The notes below the pieces were generated by a model, which was not told the origin of the DNA, did not search any database, and was given only the letters and a program-made list of their open reading frames with translations. DNA of 64,000 nt from Calamus simplicifolius (lineage: Eukaryota > Streptophyta > Magnoliopsida > Arecales > Arecaceae): the NCBI GenBank assembly GCA_900491605.1, contig UESW01004573.1:164552-228551 (forward strand), read 5' to 3'. This document shows positions 49,306 through 60,004 of the stretch, one piece after another. How positions within the stretch are numbered: the stretch's first letter is position 1; each line of letters starts with the position of its first letter. A program made the translations under genes and the position numbers.

Positions 49306-49491
49306 GACCTACAGGACGATACTCCCAACTAAATCGTTCGATTGAAAAATCTTCAAGATAAAACCTTCGAACGAAAAACCCAAAAATACGAAAGAAAAGA
49401 GGAAAAATCTGCAAAAACTATAAGAAAATTCAAGATAAAGACGAATAATGACCTAAATAAAATCCAGGAAGACTTAAAAATCAAGAAGAGG

Positions 49492-50283
49492 AAAGTACAT
49501 CGGAGCTTTGCTCCCTTCTGCTTGCAGCCCGCGGGACCAAACCGAAGCCCACCGAAAACTAAAACAAAGTCACCAGATGAGGGCGTTAAGGGAAGAAAAC
49601 GGTATCGAAACCCATTTATTTGCTCGTTATCAAATATTAGGAGAGCGAGAAAGTTACCGCTAGATTACTCTCCGAAGTCCGAATCCCTCACTTTTTTTTA
49701 AATTTTTTTTGAACCCCGAGCTCCAAAGAATTCAAAAATAAATTCGAGAAATTTATTGCCTTTTGTCGATCGCGAAAGCGCACCAATTTGCTCGAATTGA
49801 TCGAACGAATTTCTCCTTCCTTTCGGGAGTTGCTCCCGAAGATTTTTTTCTTTTTCTTTTTCCTTTTTTTTTTTCTCCTTACTACTTCTAACGCTACTTT
49901 GTTATATAATTAATTCAAGAAGAAAGTACCTCGGAGCTTTGCTACCTTCTGCTTGCAGCCCGCGGGACCAAACCGAAAAACACCGAAAACTAAAACAAAA
50001 TCACCAGATGAGGCGTTAAGGGAAGAAAACGGTATCGAAACCCATTTATTTGCTCATTATTAAATATTAGGAGCGAGAAAGTTACCGCTAGATTACTCTC
50101 CGAAGTCCTAATCCCTCGCTTTTTTTTAATTTTTTTTGAACCCCGAGCTCCAAAGAATTCACAAGATTCGAATAAATTCGAGAAATTTATTGCCTTTTGG
50201 CGATCGCGAAAGCGCACCAATTTGCTGGAATTGATCGAACGAAATTTCTCTTCTTCCTTTCGGGGGTTGCTCCCGAAGATTTC
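49492..50283. repeat. Tandem segmental duplication upstream of the coiled-coil gene
   Basis: The block from aagta(c/cc)tcggagctttgct to ttgctcccgaagatt occurs at 49492-49845 and again at 49923-50283, separated by a pyrimidine-rich linker and tatataatt. The copies differ by a few substitutions and small indels. GC-richer than the surroundings; probably promoter or 5' UTR sequence on the - strand. Frames at 49342-49701 and 49990-50379 that cross it have no recognisable domain. Confidence 0.9.
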
Positions 50284-50955
50284 TTCACAGAAAGAATATA
50301 GTAAGAAACGGCAGCGTTGGAGGATTTCAAGGCAGGTGTCATGGAGCGCGAGCCGGGGCTTTCCATTTAAGTTGGACATATTAACTATTATACCCTACTT
50401 TTTGTTTTCCGCATAAAATCGTCAATTTAAATGTTATTAATTTTAGGTAAAAATACCTTTTTTAACTCTCGGTCAAAATTCATTTTGACCGTTATTTTGA
50501 TTGCTACAATTTAGTTTTATAAAAAATTTTAATTTTTTATATTTTATTATATAAAGTCAATTAAAATTAATCAAATAAATATATTAATTATTTTATTGAT
50601 TTTAATTAATTTTATATAATCAAACATCATTAATATAATATTTTTAAAAATTTGAAATCCAAAATAATCTTAAATGATTTGTCTACCATTTTTGCGGGAT
50701 TGAAAACTTTCATATTCACTTAATCATTTGATGATCTTTAGGAAAGCCATAGGTTTATACCAAAATTTATTTATATAAAGCATAGACTTTGGTGTGATGC
50801 TTATTCGCACGTATAAAGCTCAATTTGCATAACTCCTAATGTGATCTTAAGGACAATGTTGTGTGGGCCAAGAAAGAGTCCGGCGTGTCAACTCTATTTT
50901 TTTTTATTTAGACAGAAGATGACATCAATCTAGAATAAGTCAAACCCGAAATATA
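50240..50955. repeat. Segmental duplicate, copy A
   Basis: Matches 52656-53198 and then, after the gypsy element, 63782-64000. Shared landmarks are ggcagcgttggaggatttc, ggtcaaaattcattttgacc, tttttgcgggattgaaaac and gacaatgttgtgtgggcc. Copy A has no insertion at the point where copy B holds the gypsy element, which defines the empty target site. No gene recognised. Confidence 0.92.
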
Positions 50956-51221
50956 AGAATACAAAATTTGGATAAGAACCAAAAGGCACGGGTTAGCACC
51001 AAGGTCCAGAGTGATGAGTCTCTCGAGCAGCTATCTAGTCAACCGCTGAGTTAGCTTTCCAATATATATGTCGAATATGAGCGCTAAAAGCATGCTGAAG
51101 CATAGTCCGAATATCGAGGATGAAGAAGTTGATGGGTGAATGATCGCTAAAATACTATCGAAGTCAGAAAATAACAGTAATAAAATTCCCTCTATAATAG
51201 TCTCAGGACGCCCAAACTACT
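50956..51221. other. Sequence between copy A and the solo LTR; nothing recognised
   Basis: Low-complexity-free but with no open frame or repeat that I can assign. Probably a continuation of the duplicated segment, whose second copy would lie beyond the window end. Confidence 0.4.
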
Positions 51222-52497
51222 GATGGGCTAATCCAACGCCGTTAGAGTTAACCGTGAAGGAAACTGACGAATCCCGTCTCGGTCCTGCAGGATGACTTCG
51301 GCCTCGGAGGTCTCTTCGGCCTCTGAGGTCCCCTCGCCCTCGGCTTTGGACCTGGCACCCCCTCGGCCTCGGCCTCGCGCCTCCGCCTCCGCCTCGGCCT
51401 CGAGCCTCCGCCTCCGCCTCCGCCTCGACCATGGCCTCGAGCCTCCGCCTCGGCACTCAACCATGCACGCTCCCTCGGCCCGACTGCCATGTCATAGAGC
51501 CCCCGTGGCTGCTCCCAAGCTCCTCCGAAAGCTGCCGAGCTCCCATCGGCACTCCACTGTCCCCTCGGCCTCGTACGGCCTCGGACTCGGTTCTTCCACT
51601 CGGCCTCGGCCTCAGCTCCCAGCACCGAGCTCTCCTTGGCACTTCGCTTCCCTCGGCTCCCAACACCGAGCTCCCCTCAGCACTCCGCTGCCCCCTCGGC
51701 CTCTGCTCTTCCACTCGGCCTCAGCCTCAACTCCCAGCACTGAGATCCCCTCGGCACTTGGCTGCCCCCTTGGCCTCACACGGCCTCGGCCTCAGCTCCC
51801 TGTATCGAGCTCCCCTCGGTCGTGAATAGTGCCATGCAAGCACTCTATAATCAGTGCTCTACGAGGGACAGTTGGCTTCAACTCAACATCATCTTCCGCC
51901 CCAACGGCTGTACCTTGGGACCCACACGACTAACTTTATCACCCATCACTATCTGCACAGGACAACCAAAAAGGTGACGTGGGGGACACATCTAGCAAGT
52001 GCTGTAACGATCGGCCACGCCCTGCAGCAGCCTGTGATAGCTGTCCAAACCAAAATAGCACCTGTCAACCAGCTGCAGCCACCTACTCTGACGGGACACG
52101 GCCTGTAGCCTGACACGTCACATAGAAGTAAGCCCTGCCATTGCTGCCATCATAAATGTTCTGACAAGTGATCATGCCCCAGGCTAGACAAACTCTAAGC
52201 ATCTATAAAATGGGTAAGAGGGACCCCTGACCAAGTAACTAACAACGAACTCATCGCACTCCTAAACACTCATTCTTGCTCATAGAGAGCACGGCTCTAA
52301 GCCTCTCTCTTCTTCTCTCTTTCGAGCTTCCTCAAACTCACGGCTGAGCACTGACCTGAGCGTCGGAGGGTCCTTGCCGGAATCTTCGGCCCTCGGACTT
52401 GTTTGCAGGCCCACAGGCACAAGAAGCTCGTCGAAGGATCCGAGCTTGCTGGAGGAGGTGATCGGACGCTCGCAGATGTTCGAGGATGATAATTTGG
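51222..52497 (+). mobile_element. Solo LTR-like segment of a gypsy element
   Basis: Starts tgatgggctaatcc; contains a dense cctcggcctc repeat (51290-51830), a TATA-like ctataaaatg at about 52203 and near its end gagcgtcggagggtccttgccgg. That last phrase is also found near the end of both LTRs of the gypsy element (53770 and 63634). No internal retrotransposon genes flank it, so it is probably a solo LTR of a related element. The exact right end is blurred by the adjoining TA repeat. Frames on both strands in the cctcgg block are repeat artefacts. Confidence 0.6.
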
Positions 52498-52499
52498 TG

Positions 52500-52502
<3 letters not shown>

Positions 52503-52540
<38 letters not shown>

Positions 52541-52594
52541 CTCCACGTCTATTGAATCCGTTGGATTTGAACGAATTTCTCTTCTTCCTTTCGG

Positions 52595-52629
<35 letters not shown>

Positions 52630-52655
52630 CTCCACCTCAGTTGAATCCGTTGGAT
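52503..52655. repeat. Two (TA)n microsatellites with a duplicated 60-bp spacer
   Basis: (ta)n at 52503-52539 and 52598-52628, each followed by agctccac, then ttgaatccgttggatttgaac and tttctcttcttcctttc. The same agctccacatctattgaatcc phrase appears after a short (ta) run at 24000. Confidence 0.9.
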
Positions 52656-53198
52656 TTGAACGAATTTCTCTTCTTCCTTTCAGGGGTTGCTCCCGAAGAT
52701 TTCTTCCCAGAGAAAATACAGTAATAAATGGCAGCGTTGGAGGATTTCAAGGCAGGTGTCATGGAGCGCATGGGAGCCGGGGCTTGCCATTTACGTTGGA
52801 CATATTTACTATTATACCCCTACCTTTTGTTTTCTTAGCTGCATAAAATCGCCAATTTAAGTGTTATTAATTTTTGGTAAAAATATATTTTTTAACTCTC
52901 AAACTTTCGGTCAAAATTCATTTTGACCGTTGTTTTTATTGCTACAATTTAGTTTTATAAAAAATTATAATTTCTTATATTTTATTATATAAAGTCAATT
53001 AAAATAAATCAAATAAATATGTTAACTATTTTATAGATTTTAATTAATTTTATATAATCAAACATCATTAATATAATATTTTTAAAAATTTGAAATCCAA
53101 AATAATCTTAAAATTTTAAAATCTATCGGATCATTTAGATAAGGTTTAGACGTGATTGATTTGTCTACCATTTTTGCGGGATTGAAAACTTTCATGTT
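52656..53198. repeat. Segmental duplicate, copy B (left part)
   Basis: Matches copy A from ggttgctcccgaagatttc to ggattgaaaactttcat. It is cut at 53198 by the gypsy insertion and resumes at 63782. Compared with A it includes an extra block (53106-53158). Confidence 0.92.
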
Positions 53199-53914
53199 TG
53201 ATATGACTGACCGTCTCCTCTGGGTGGTATTATAATCTTCTGCATGATTTTTGGAAATAATGATGTGACAGCAAAACCCAAAAATGGAATCTTGGCTCCG
53301 ACCTCCAGCGACGACCTTTGGGCTCCGGCCTCCAGCTCCGGCCTTAGGCTCCGGCCTCCAGCGACGGCCTTTGGGCTCCGGCCTTTGGCTCTGGCCTTCA
53401 GCAACGGCTCCAGCCCTAACTTGGTGCCTTTCTTGCATACACAACGACCCGCCTCAGGTAACAGATCCTGAGATTCGAGGTCTATTGCCGTGTACCTCAC
53501 TCACTGAAATCACGGGTAAGTGCTAGCATGCTCGGCAGTTACTGCTACAAGCGGCCCTCATCCAGCAACGGCTTAACCACTCGCCGCTCAAAGAAGCTTA
53601 TTCCAACGAGGAAGATTGGACGGTTCCAATGGAACGAGGTAAACGGGATCCCCCAGACATGTATAAGAGGAGGACCCGAGCTCAATGCGAGGGGATCTCG
53701 ATATCTCTCTCTTTATCTCTCAACTCATATCTCACTACTAGAGAACTGAGAGACAAGTTTACTAACTTGAGTGTCGGAGGGTCCTTGCCGGGAACACCGG
53801 TCGGGGACTTCTTGCAGGTTTCCGAGGGAGGAAGACGACCTCTCCATCCCATTTGGAAGCCCACGACAAATCTAAGCTTGCCTGTCGCTCATCATGGTTG
53901 ATTTGTCCGCATCA
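53199..53914 (+). repeat. Gypsy 5' LTR
   Basis: Starts tgatatgactgacc and ends ttgtccgcatca. TATA box tataagag at 53662-53669. The block 53295-53420 repeats cctccagc(t/g)ccggcc-like words. It aligns with 63035-63776; the 3' copy has extra units of the repeat and its first bases read ta instead of tg. Confidence 0.93.
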
Positions 53915-53917
53915 TAT

Positions 53918-53936
53918 TGGCACGCCAGGTAGGGGT
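53918..53936 (+). other. Primer-binding-site-like sequence
   Basis: tggcacgccaggtaggggt lies three bases after the 5' LTR. The leading tgg complements a tRNA CCA end. I could not assign the tRNA. Confidence 0.6.
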
Positions 53937-53997
53937 GTTCGCACGGGAGGAAGGCAAAGGTTCTCCCTGTGACCCCATCAATTCTGCAAGGGAGACG

Positions 53998-55491
53998 ATG
54001 GTGACAATACGAGCACAGGAGGCTTCCTCCAGCCAGGCCGCGGAGCGCTTTCCGTGGGCTGAACAATCGGAGGCCAACCTCCGTGTTCTGCCCCCTGCAC
54101 GGATAAGCCAGCCCGATCGGCTTGAGGTTCTGGCTCACCAGGTCCAGGACCTGATGACAATGGTACGAGGACTGCAAGAACATTGTTTGGTTGTTGCACC
54201 TCTACCCCCTGCGCCCGATGAAGGGTGCGGGGGACAGTCCAGTCTCACCAAGGCGGGACCCCACCCGAGGTCTCCCGTCATTCATCCCCTGAACCTCGTC
54301 GCCGAGAGGCCTCGAAGCGACGGCGGTCCCCCTCTCGCCACTCAGTCGTTTCCACCATCGGCCGAAGGAGAGAGAATTCAGATGGGTGCGTTCCTTACGT
54401 CGGCGATCTTCTTCGGCTTCCTCTTCTGATTCATCTCAAGACGGCACCCTCAGGAAGACTACCCGTCGGGTCGAGCGACGGCTCGATGAGTATCATCGAC
54501 GGTTGGAGGAACTTAGCCGCCAGATCGCTAACCCTCACGGGACGGACTATGAGCGTCGCCCCTCACTTTCCCGGTGCATCATGGAGGAACTGGTCCTGCC
54601 CCGCTTCCGTCTCCCCCAACTGGACCCATACGATGGCACGACGGACCCACTGGACCACCTGAGAGCTATAAGGTCCTCATGCAGGTCCAGGGAGCGACGG
54701 ACTCCCTTTTATGTGTCGCCTTTCCAGCCACCCTTCGTAAGGCGGCATGTGCGTGGTATTCCCACCTGCCTCCACGCAGCATCAATTCGTTTCGGCAACT
54801 CGAGCGATCTTTCCTGGCCCACTTTGATGCTTGCCGAAAGATTCCACGAGTGGCTGATAGCTTATTTGCTATCCAGTAGAGGAGTGGCGAGACCTTGAAG
54901 GACTTTGTCGCTCGGTTTAAGGAAGTAGCGTTGGAGGTATACAACCTGGAAGATTCTGTAGCCACTTTGGCATTAAAGCGAGGACTTTGTTCCTCTAGGT
55001 TTGCCTATTCCCTAGACAAGAAGCCTCCGAGTTCTTATGTTGAGCTTCTGAGCCGGGCGCAGAAATACATCCATGCTGACAAGGCGGATTCTTCCAGGAG
55101 GAAAGCCGACAAGAACACCAGTAAGAAACCACCACCTACTGAACACGCCGGAGCACGACCCTGGAAGCCTGAGCCTCCTCACCGCCCAGATCGCCGACCA
55201 CAGACGCTTATTCCTAAGGAGCAATTCACTCCCCTCATGGCTCCTATATCTCACATCCTACTGGAGATCGAGGAGGAACCTTATTTCAAGCGTTCGGCTC
55301 CCTTGAAATCTGGGACCCCCCGCAACAAGGAGTTTTACTGCCGGTACCACCGAGACTATGGTCATGACACTGAGGACTGCCGCCATCTGAAGAAAGCCAT
55401 TGAGGAACTGGTTCAGCAGGGTCACTTGGGCAAATTCGTTCGAAGGAAAAACCTTCCCACTCCGGGTCCATCAGTGCCTCCGACACTTTAG
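53998..55491 (+). pseudogene. Gypsy gag
   Basis: Pieces in three frames. N-terminal Ser/Arg-rich part (53998-54460, MVTIRAQEASS start); then PQLDPYDGTTDPLDHL (about 54615-54665); then FPATLRKAACAWYSHLPP with SFRQLERSFLAHF (54720-54830), the retrotransposon gag domain (PF03732 type). After a stop at 54877 comes GETLKDFVARFKEVAL and, near 55330-55420, the zinc-knuckle variant FYCRYHRDYGHDTEDC with the KKAIEELVQQGHL helix usual in Tat gag. Ends at a TAG at 55489 that is in frame with protease. Would form the capsid-like particle; now broken by at least two frameshifts. Confidence 0.88.
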
Positions 55492-55497
55492 ACCAGC

Positions 55498-56151
55498 GTG
55501 GACAATGCCCCAACGGAGAAGACCATAGCTATGATTTCCTGGGGGGCAGGTGGTGGTTCAAAAAAACAGCGAGAGGGAATAGATTCTGTAAATCGTTTCT
55601 TTGGAAAGGATTTAGATGGGGTAGTTAATAAGCATGACGACAGCGTCGTCGTGTCCATGACCATAGCCAAACATCCTGTAAAAAGAATTTTAGTTGATAG
55701 TGGAAGTTCGGTGGATGTTTTGAGCTACGAGGCTTTTGTTCGGATGAATCTGTCGAAGTCTTTCCTCCAACCCGTCGTCGCGCCTCTAATGGGCTTCACT
55801 GGAGACTCGATGAGCGTTGAGGGGGAGATCGCCCTCCCAGTCACGACTGGAACCCCTCCATGTCAAAGCACCGTAGTCATAAATTTTCTGGTGGTCCAGG
55901 TCCCGCTGGCTTATAACGCTATATTGGGGAGACCGGGATTGAACTTGCTAGATGCCGTAATCTCTACTAAGAGATTATTGGTAAGGTTCCCCACCGACGA
56001 AGGAGTTGGGGAAATGAAAGGAGAACAAAGCCCGCCACCGCTTTGCTATCACTTGTCTCCCAGTCCACTGGAAGCGGCGTCGGCAATAGCCTCTGAGCCA
56101 CTCGACCCCCGGGAGTTGGGAAGGAGGGGAGAACCAGCGAGCACCTCCTGA
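55498..56151 (+). CDS. Gypsy aspartic protease region
   Basis: Open for 217 codons. The active site is in RILVDSGSSVDVL (about 55690-55725), followed by a typical retropepsin-like fold ending in YNAILGRPGLNLLDA. It lies in the gag frame just after the TAG at 55489-55491. The frame is lost at about 56140, before RT. It would cleave the Gag-Pol precursor. Confidence 0.88.
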   Translation: MDNAPTEKTIAMISWGAGGGSKKQREGIDSVNRFFGKDLDGVVNKHDDSVVVSMTIAKHPVKRILVDSGSSVDVLSYEAFVRMNLSKSFLQPVVAPLMGFTGDSMSVEGEIALPVTTGTPPCQSTVVINFLVVQVPLAYNAILGRPGLNLLDAVISTKRLLVRFPTDEGVGEMKGEQSPPPLCYHLSPSPLEAASAIASEPLDPRELGRRGEPASTS

Positions 56152-56159
56152 CCTTTCCC

Positions 56160-57600
56160 TTAGGGGATGACCCGGCAAGGACTATCCAGGTTGGGGTGTT
56201 GCTTCCAAAGGAGGCACGCGATCGACTTCTCACTTTTCTGCATGTCAACACCGACATCTTTACATGGTCATCCTCAGACATGCCGGGCGTCCCCGAGGAA
56301 GTGATCACCCATCAGCTCAACCTCAGGCCAGAGTGTCGGCCGGTCCGACAGAAGAAGAGAAACTTCGCTCCAGATAGATAGAAAGCTATCGACGAGGAAG
56401 TTCGCAAGTTAACGGCTGCAGGCCATATTCGGGAGGTTCATTACCCCGAATGGTTGGCCAACGTGGTGATGGTCCGTAAGACCAATGGGAGCTGGAGAAT
56501 GTGCGTGGATTTCACCAATCTCAACAAAGCATGCCCTAAGGACAGCTTTTCCCTACCCCGGATCGATCAACTGGTGGACGCTACATCCGGTCATGAGGTC
56601 CTTAGCTTCATGGATGCTTTCTCTGGGTACAACTAGATCAGGATGAATCCGGCAGATGAAGAAGCTACCTCCTTCATAACTGAGAAGGGGTTGTACTGCT
56701 ACAGGGTAATGCCTTTTGGGCTAAAGAACGCGGGAGCCACCTACCAAAGGCTGATGAACAAAGTCTTTGAAGGCTAGATAGGGTGTAACATGGAAGTGTA
56801 CGTGGATGACATGTTGACAAAGAGCATCCACGCCACCGACCATATCGCGGACTTAACAGAGACTTTTGACAACCTTCGTTGGTACCAGATGAAGCTGAAC
56901 CCATGCAAGTGTGCATTTGGGGTGACAGCCAGAAAGTTCTTGGGTTTCATGGTAACTCGGCGGGGGATCGAGGCAAACCCGGATAAAGTTCAAGCCATCT
57001 TGGACATGAGGCCTCTCGCCAACAAGAAGGAAATACAGTGCCTGACGGGAAGGGTGGCCGCCTTAAGTCGCTTCCTATCCAAGTCCGCTGAAAGGTGCCT
57101 ACCTTTCTTTAAGACGCTCCGCAAGGTCAATGAATTCAAATGGACGAAAGAATGTCAAGAGGCATTCGAGGGGTTAAAGGAATTCTTATCTACCCTGCCG
57201 CTGCTAGCCAAGCCAACAGGTAGAGAAGAACTCCTTATATACCTCCCGGCCTCTCCTGAAGCCGTCAGTTCTGTGCTGGTCCGCGTGGACACCAATGGCA
57301 CGTAAAAGCCAGTATACTACACAAGTAAGGTGCTCCACGATGCAGAGACCAGGTACTTGAAGATGGAGAAGATTATCTTCGCGTTGATCGTGTCTGCCCA
57401 GCGTCTGCGGCCATACTTCCAAGCCCACTCGATCATGGTGATCATAGACCAACCTCTGAAGACAGTTCTCGCTCGCCCGGATACTTTCGGCCGAGTGGCA
57501 AAGTGGGCGCTTAAGTTGGGGGAATTCAATCTGTCTTTTCACCCCCGGTCGGCCATGAAATCTCAAGTCTTGAAGGATTTTTTGGTCGAATGCACTTGGG
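56160..57600 (+). pseudogene. Gypsy reverse transcriptase and first RNase H
   Basis: RT blocks appear in order in one frame: an HQLNL start, KTNGSWRMCVDFTNLNKACP, FSLPRIDQLVD, SFMDAFSGYN, YCYRVMPFGLKNAGATYQRLM, catalytic EVYVDDM (about 56794-56814), then CAFGV and FLGFMV. The connection and first RNase H follow: KPVYYTSKVL, MEKIIFALI and FDLSFHPR-like NLSFHPRSA. In-frame stops lie at 56379, 56634, 56775 and 57303, but no frameshift occurs across 1.3 kb. The enzyme would make element DNA; this copy cannot. Confidence 0.9.
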
Positions 57601-58020
57601 AGAGGAGCAACCTGAAGAACCTTCTACAAACCCCCAGCCTCTCGGAACCAGTGATGATGAATGGGTCCTTCATGTAGACGGGGCGTCGAATTCTCAAGGG
57701 AGCGGAGCGGGCCTCATCTTGGCCAACTCGGATGGAGTTGTAACCGAGTGCGCACTCCGCTTCCTCTTTCCAGCCACTAATAATCAAGCAGAATATGAGG
57801 CTCTGCTGTCTGGGATGAGATTAGCTCAAGAGCTTGGGGTGAAACGCCTTAGGGCATTCACCGACTCCCAACTGGTCGCTGGCCAAATCGCAGGGGAATA
57901 TGAAGCAAGTGATCCCATCATGTCCCGCTACTTAAGTATGGTGCAATCGCTAGCTTCTCCCTTAGCTTACTTTATCATCAGTTACATCCCTCGATAGGAG
58001 AATGCTAGAGCCGACGCCTT
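57590..58020 (+). pseudogene. Second (archaeal-type) RNase H of a Tat element
   Basis: EWVLHVDGASNSQGSGAG gives the first acidic residue, NNQAEYEALLSGM the Glu, LRAFTDSQLV the next Asp, and NARADALSHLA (after a stop at 57995) the last. This full RNase H set sits directly after the gypsy RNase H, and such dual RNase H is a mark of the Tat lineage. A frameshift near 57600 separates it from RT. Confidence 0.88.
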
Positions 58021-58048
58021 ATCCCATCTTGCCACCTCAGCTGATGGG

Positions 58049-59365
58049 ATGCTGGGAAGAGCTTATGTAGAGCACTTAGAAGCTCCGAGTATTGACGCAT
58101 CTAGAGAAACACTACCAGTTGAGCAGGAGCCTTCCTGGATGGATGCCTATGTCCGATACTTTACCAAGGGTACCCTCCCAAAAGACCCTGCCGAAGCTAG
58201 GAAACTTAAAAGATGGGCTCCGAAATTTTTCATAATGGAGGGAAAGCTCTATCGGAGGTCATTCTCATACCCAGTTCTCAGATGTGTCGGCCCCACCGAA
58301 GCTAATTATATCCTACGAGAGATACATGAAGGTATATGTGGAAGCCATCTGGGGGGCAGAGCTCTTGCCTACAAAGCCCTACGGCAGGGGTATTACTAGC
58401 TGACAATGAAGGAGGATGCATCCTAACTTGTTAAGAGGTGTGACAGCTGCCAGCGCCATGCCAACATTCAACATCAACCGGCGTCCCAGCTGACCCCCCT
58501 GGCCGAACCCTGGCCCTTCGCCCAGTGGGGCATAGACATCCTGGGACCATTCCCTTCGGCCTCCGGGCAACGCAAGTTCCTAGTGGTGGCAGTTGACCAT
58601 TTCACCAAGTGGATCGAGGCGGAGGCTCTCGCTAAGATAACGGAGGGCAAAATAAGGTCTTTCTTCTAGAAGTCTGTGGTGTGCCGATTCGGGCTACCGC
58701 ACACCCTCGTTACTGACAATGGCCAACAGTTTGACAACATGGCCTTCCAGGAATTCTGCGTTGGCCTGGGCATCCATCATCGATTTACCTCCGTGGGGCA
58801 CCCCCAGACCAATGGCGCAGTCGAGGTGACCAATCGCATCATCCTCCAAGGGTTCAGGGCTCGGCTAGATGGCTGCAAAGGGCGCTGGGTGGAGGAACTC
58901 CCCAGTATACTGTGGGCCTACCACATGACGCTGCGAGCCCCTACTGGGGAAACTCCTTTCAGCCTGGTCTTTGGGACCGAAGTAGTCATTCTGGTGGAGA
59001 TAGGAGTTCCCATCCCCGGACAGAATTATACCACGAAGAAAGCAACTCAAACCAGCTGTGAGCCAATCTAGATTTAGTGAAAGAATTGCAAGACCAAGCA
59101 CAGCTTCGCATGGTGGCTTTCCATCAGCGAGCGGCCAAATACTATAATGCTTGAGTACGATCCAAGACGTTCCGCTCCGGAGATCTCGTTTTGCAAAGAG
59201 CTGAAGTATCAAAGCCAACAGAGGAGGGCAAGCTGGCACCAAAATGGGAAGGACCATACCGTGTCAAGGAGGTACTTCACCACGGGGCATACAAAGTTGA
59301 AGAGCTAGACAGAAAACCGCTTCTTCGCAACTGGAACGTCGACAATTTATGCCGATATTATTAGT
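58049..59365 (+). pseudogene. Gypsy integrase
   Basis: Zinc-binding part: IHEGICGSHLGG and KRCDSCQRHAN (H-H-C-C, 58320-58460). Catalytic core: QWGIDILGPFP with the first Asp (about 58530), VTDNGQQFDN with the second, and HPQTNGAVEVTNR with the Glu (about 58800-58835). The C-terminal part changes frame near 59050 and ends in LAPKWEGPYRVKEV...GAYKVEELDRKPLLRNWNVDNL, with a stop at 59362. No chromodomain. In-frame stops at 58397, 58424, 58667 and 59152. Confidence 0.9.
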
Positions 59366-59449
59366 AAGATGCTATCTTCATTAATTTGAATCTACTTGAT
59401 AGATTGCTGTTCGAAATGTTCGCGTTATTTTTGAGTGAGTATGCTCGCC

Positions 59450-59670
59450 AACAAAGACCGGCCCCGCGTCGGCAACTAAAGACCGACTCCGCGTCGGCAC
59501 TAAAGACCGGCTCCGCATCGGCACTAAAGACCAGCCCCACATTGGCAACTAAAGACCGGCTCCGTGTCGGCACTAAAGATTGGCCCCGCATCGGCACTAA
59601 AGATCGGCTCCGCATCGGCAACTAAAGACCAGCTCTGCGTCGGCACCAAAGACCGGCTCCCTGCATCGGT
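59450..59670. repeat. 24-bp tandem repeat after pol
   Basis: About nine units of the type (c)taaagaccggctccgcatcggca. Such arrays between pol and the extra gene are usual in Tat elements. Frames on both strands here are repeat artefacts. Confidence 0.9.
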
Positions 59671-60004
59671 AATTAGGGACAACGTTTCGGCGTACACAAT
59701 CCCATTTCGCACGATATATCTAACGAGGCAATAAGCGTTCCATGGCTTCGCGCCTGCATGAGCAGGGTCTTATACTACCTACTGTTCTCGACTGTCATCT
59801 TTACGATCGAAATTGGTCCCGCATCAGTTTCCTAACAGGAGGAGTCATGTTTTTCAGCCATTGGTTGGTGATTCGCAATAACTCACACAGCTAAAGCTAA
59901 TCATGACCAAAGGCACGCGATGAGGGTTAAAATATTCCTTGATGGCTAAAAGTTTATAAAATTGCTGATCTAAGTCGGGCTTGGAGCAATACAAAAAAAA
60001 AACA

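Noticed and set aside
49342..49701. 119-codon + strand lysine-rich frame upstream of the coiled-coil gene
   Set aside because: Opposite strand to the gene, spans half of a tandem duplicate, and the second copy of the duplicate does not keep the frame.
51217..51829. Long overlapping open frames on both strands rich in Pro, Arg, Ser and Ala
   Set aside because: They arise from the cctcggcctc repeat inside a solo-LTR-like segment; no domain, and open on both strands because the repeat lacks stop words.
53284..53526. Frames in the gypsy LTR, repeated at 63080-63388
   Set aside because: Both belong to the two LTR copies; translated sequence is Ala/Ser/Pro repeat with no domain.
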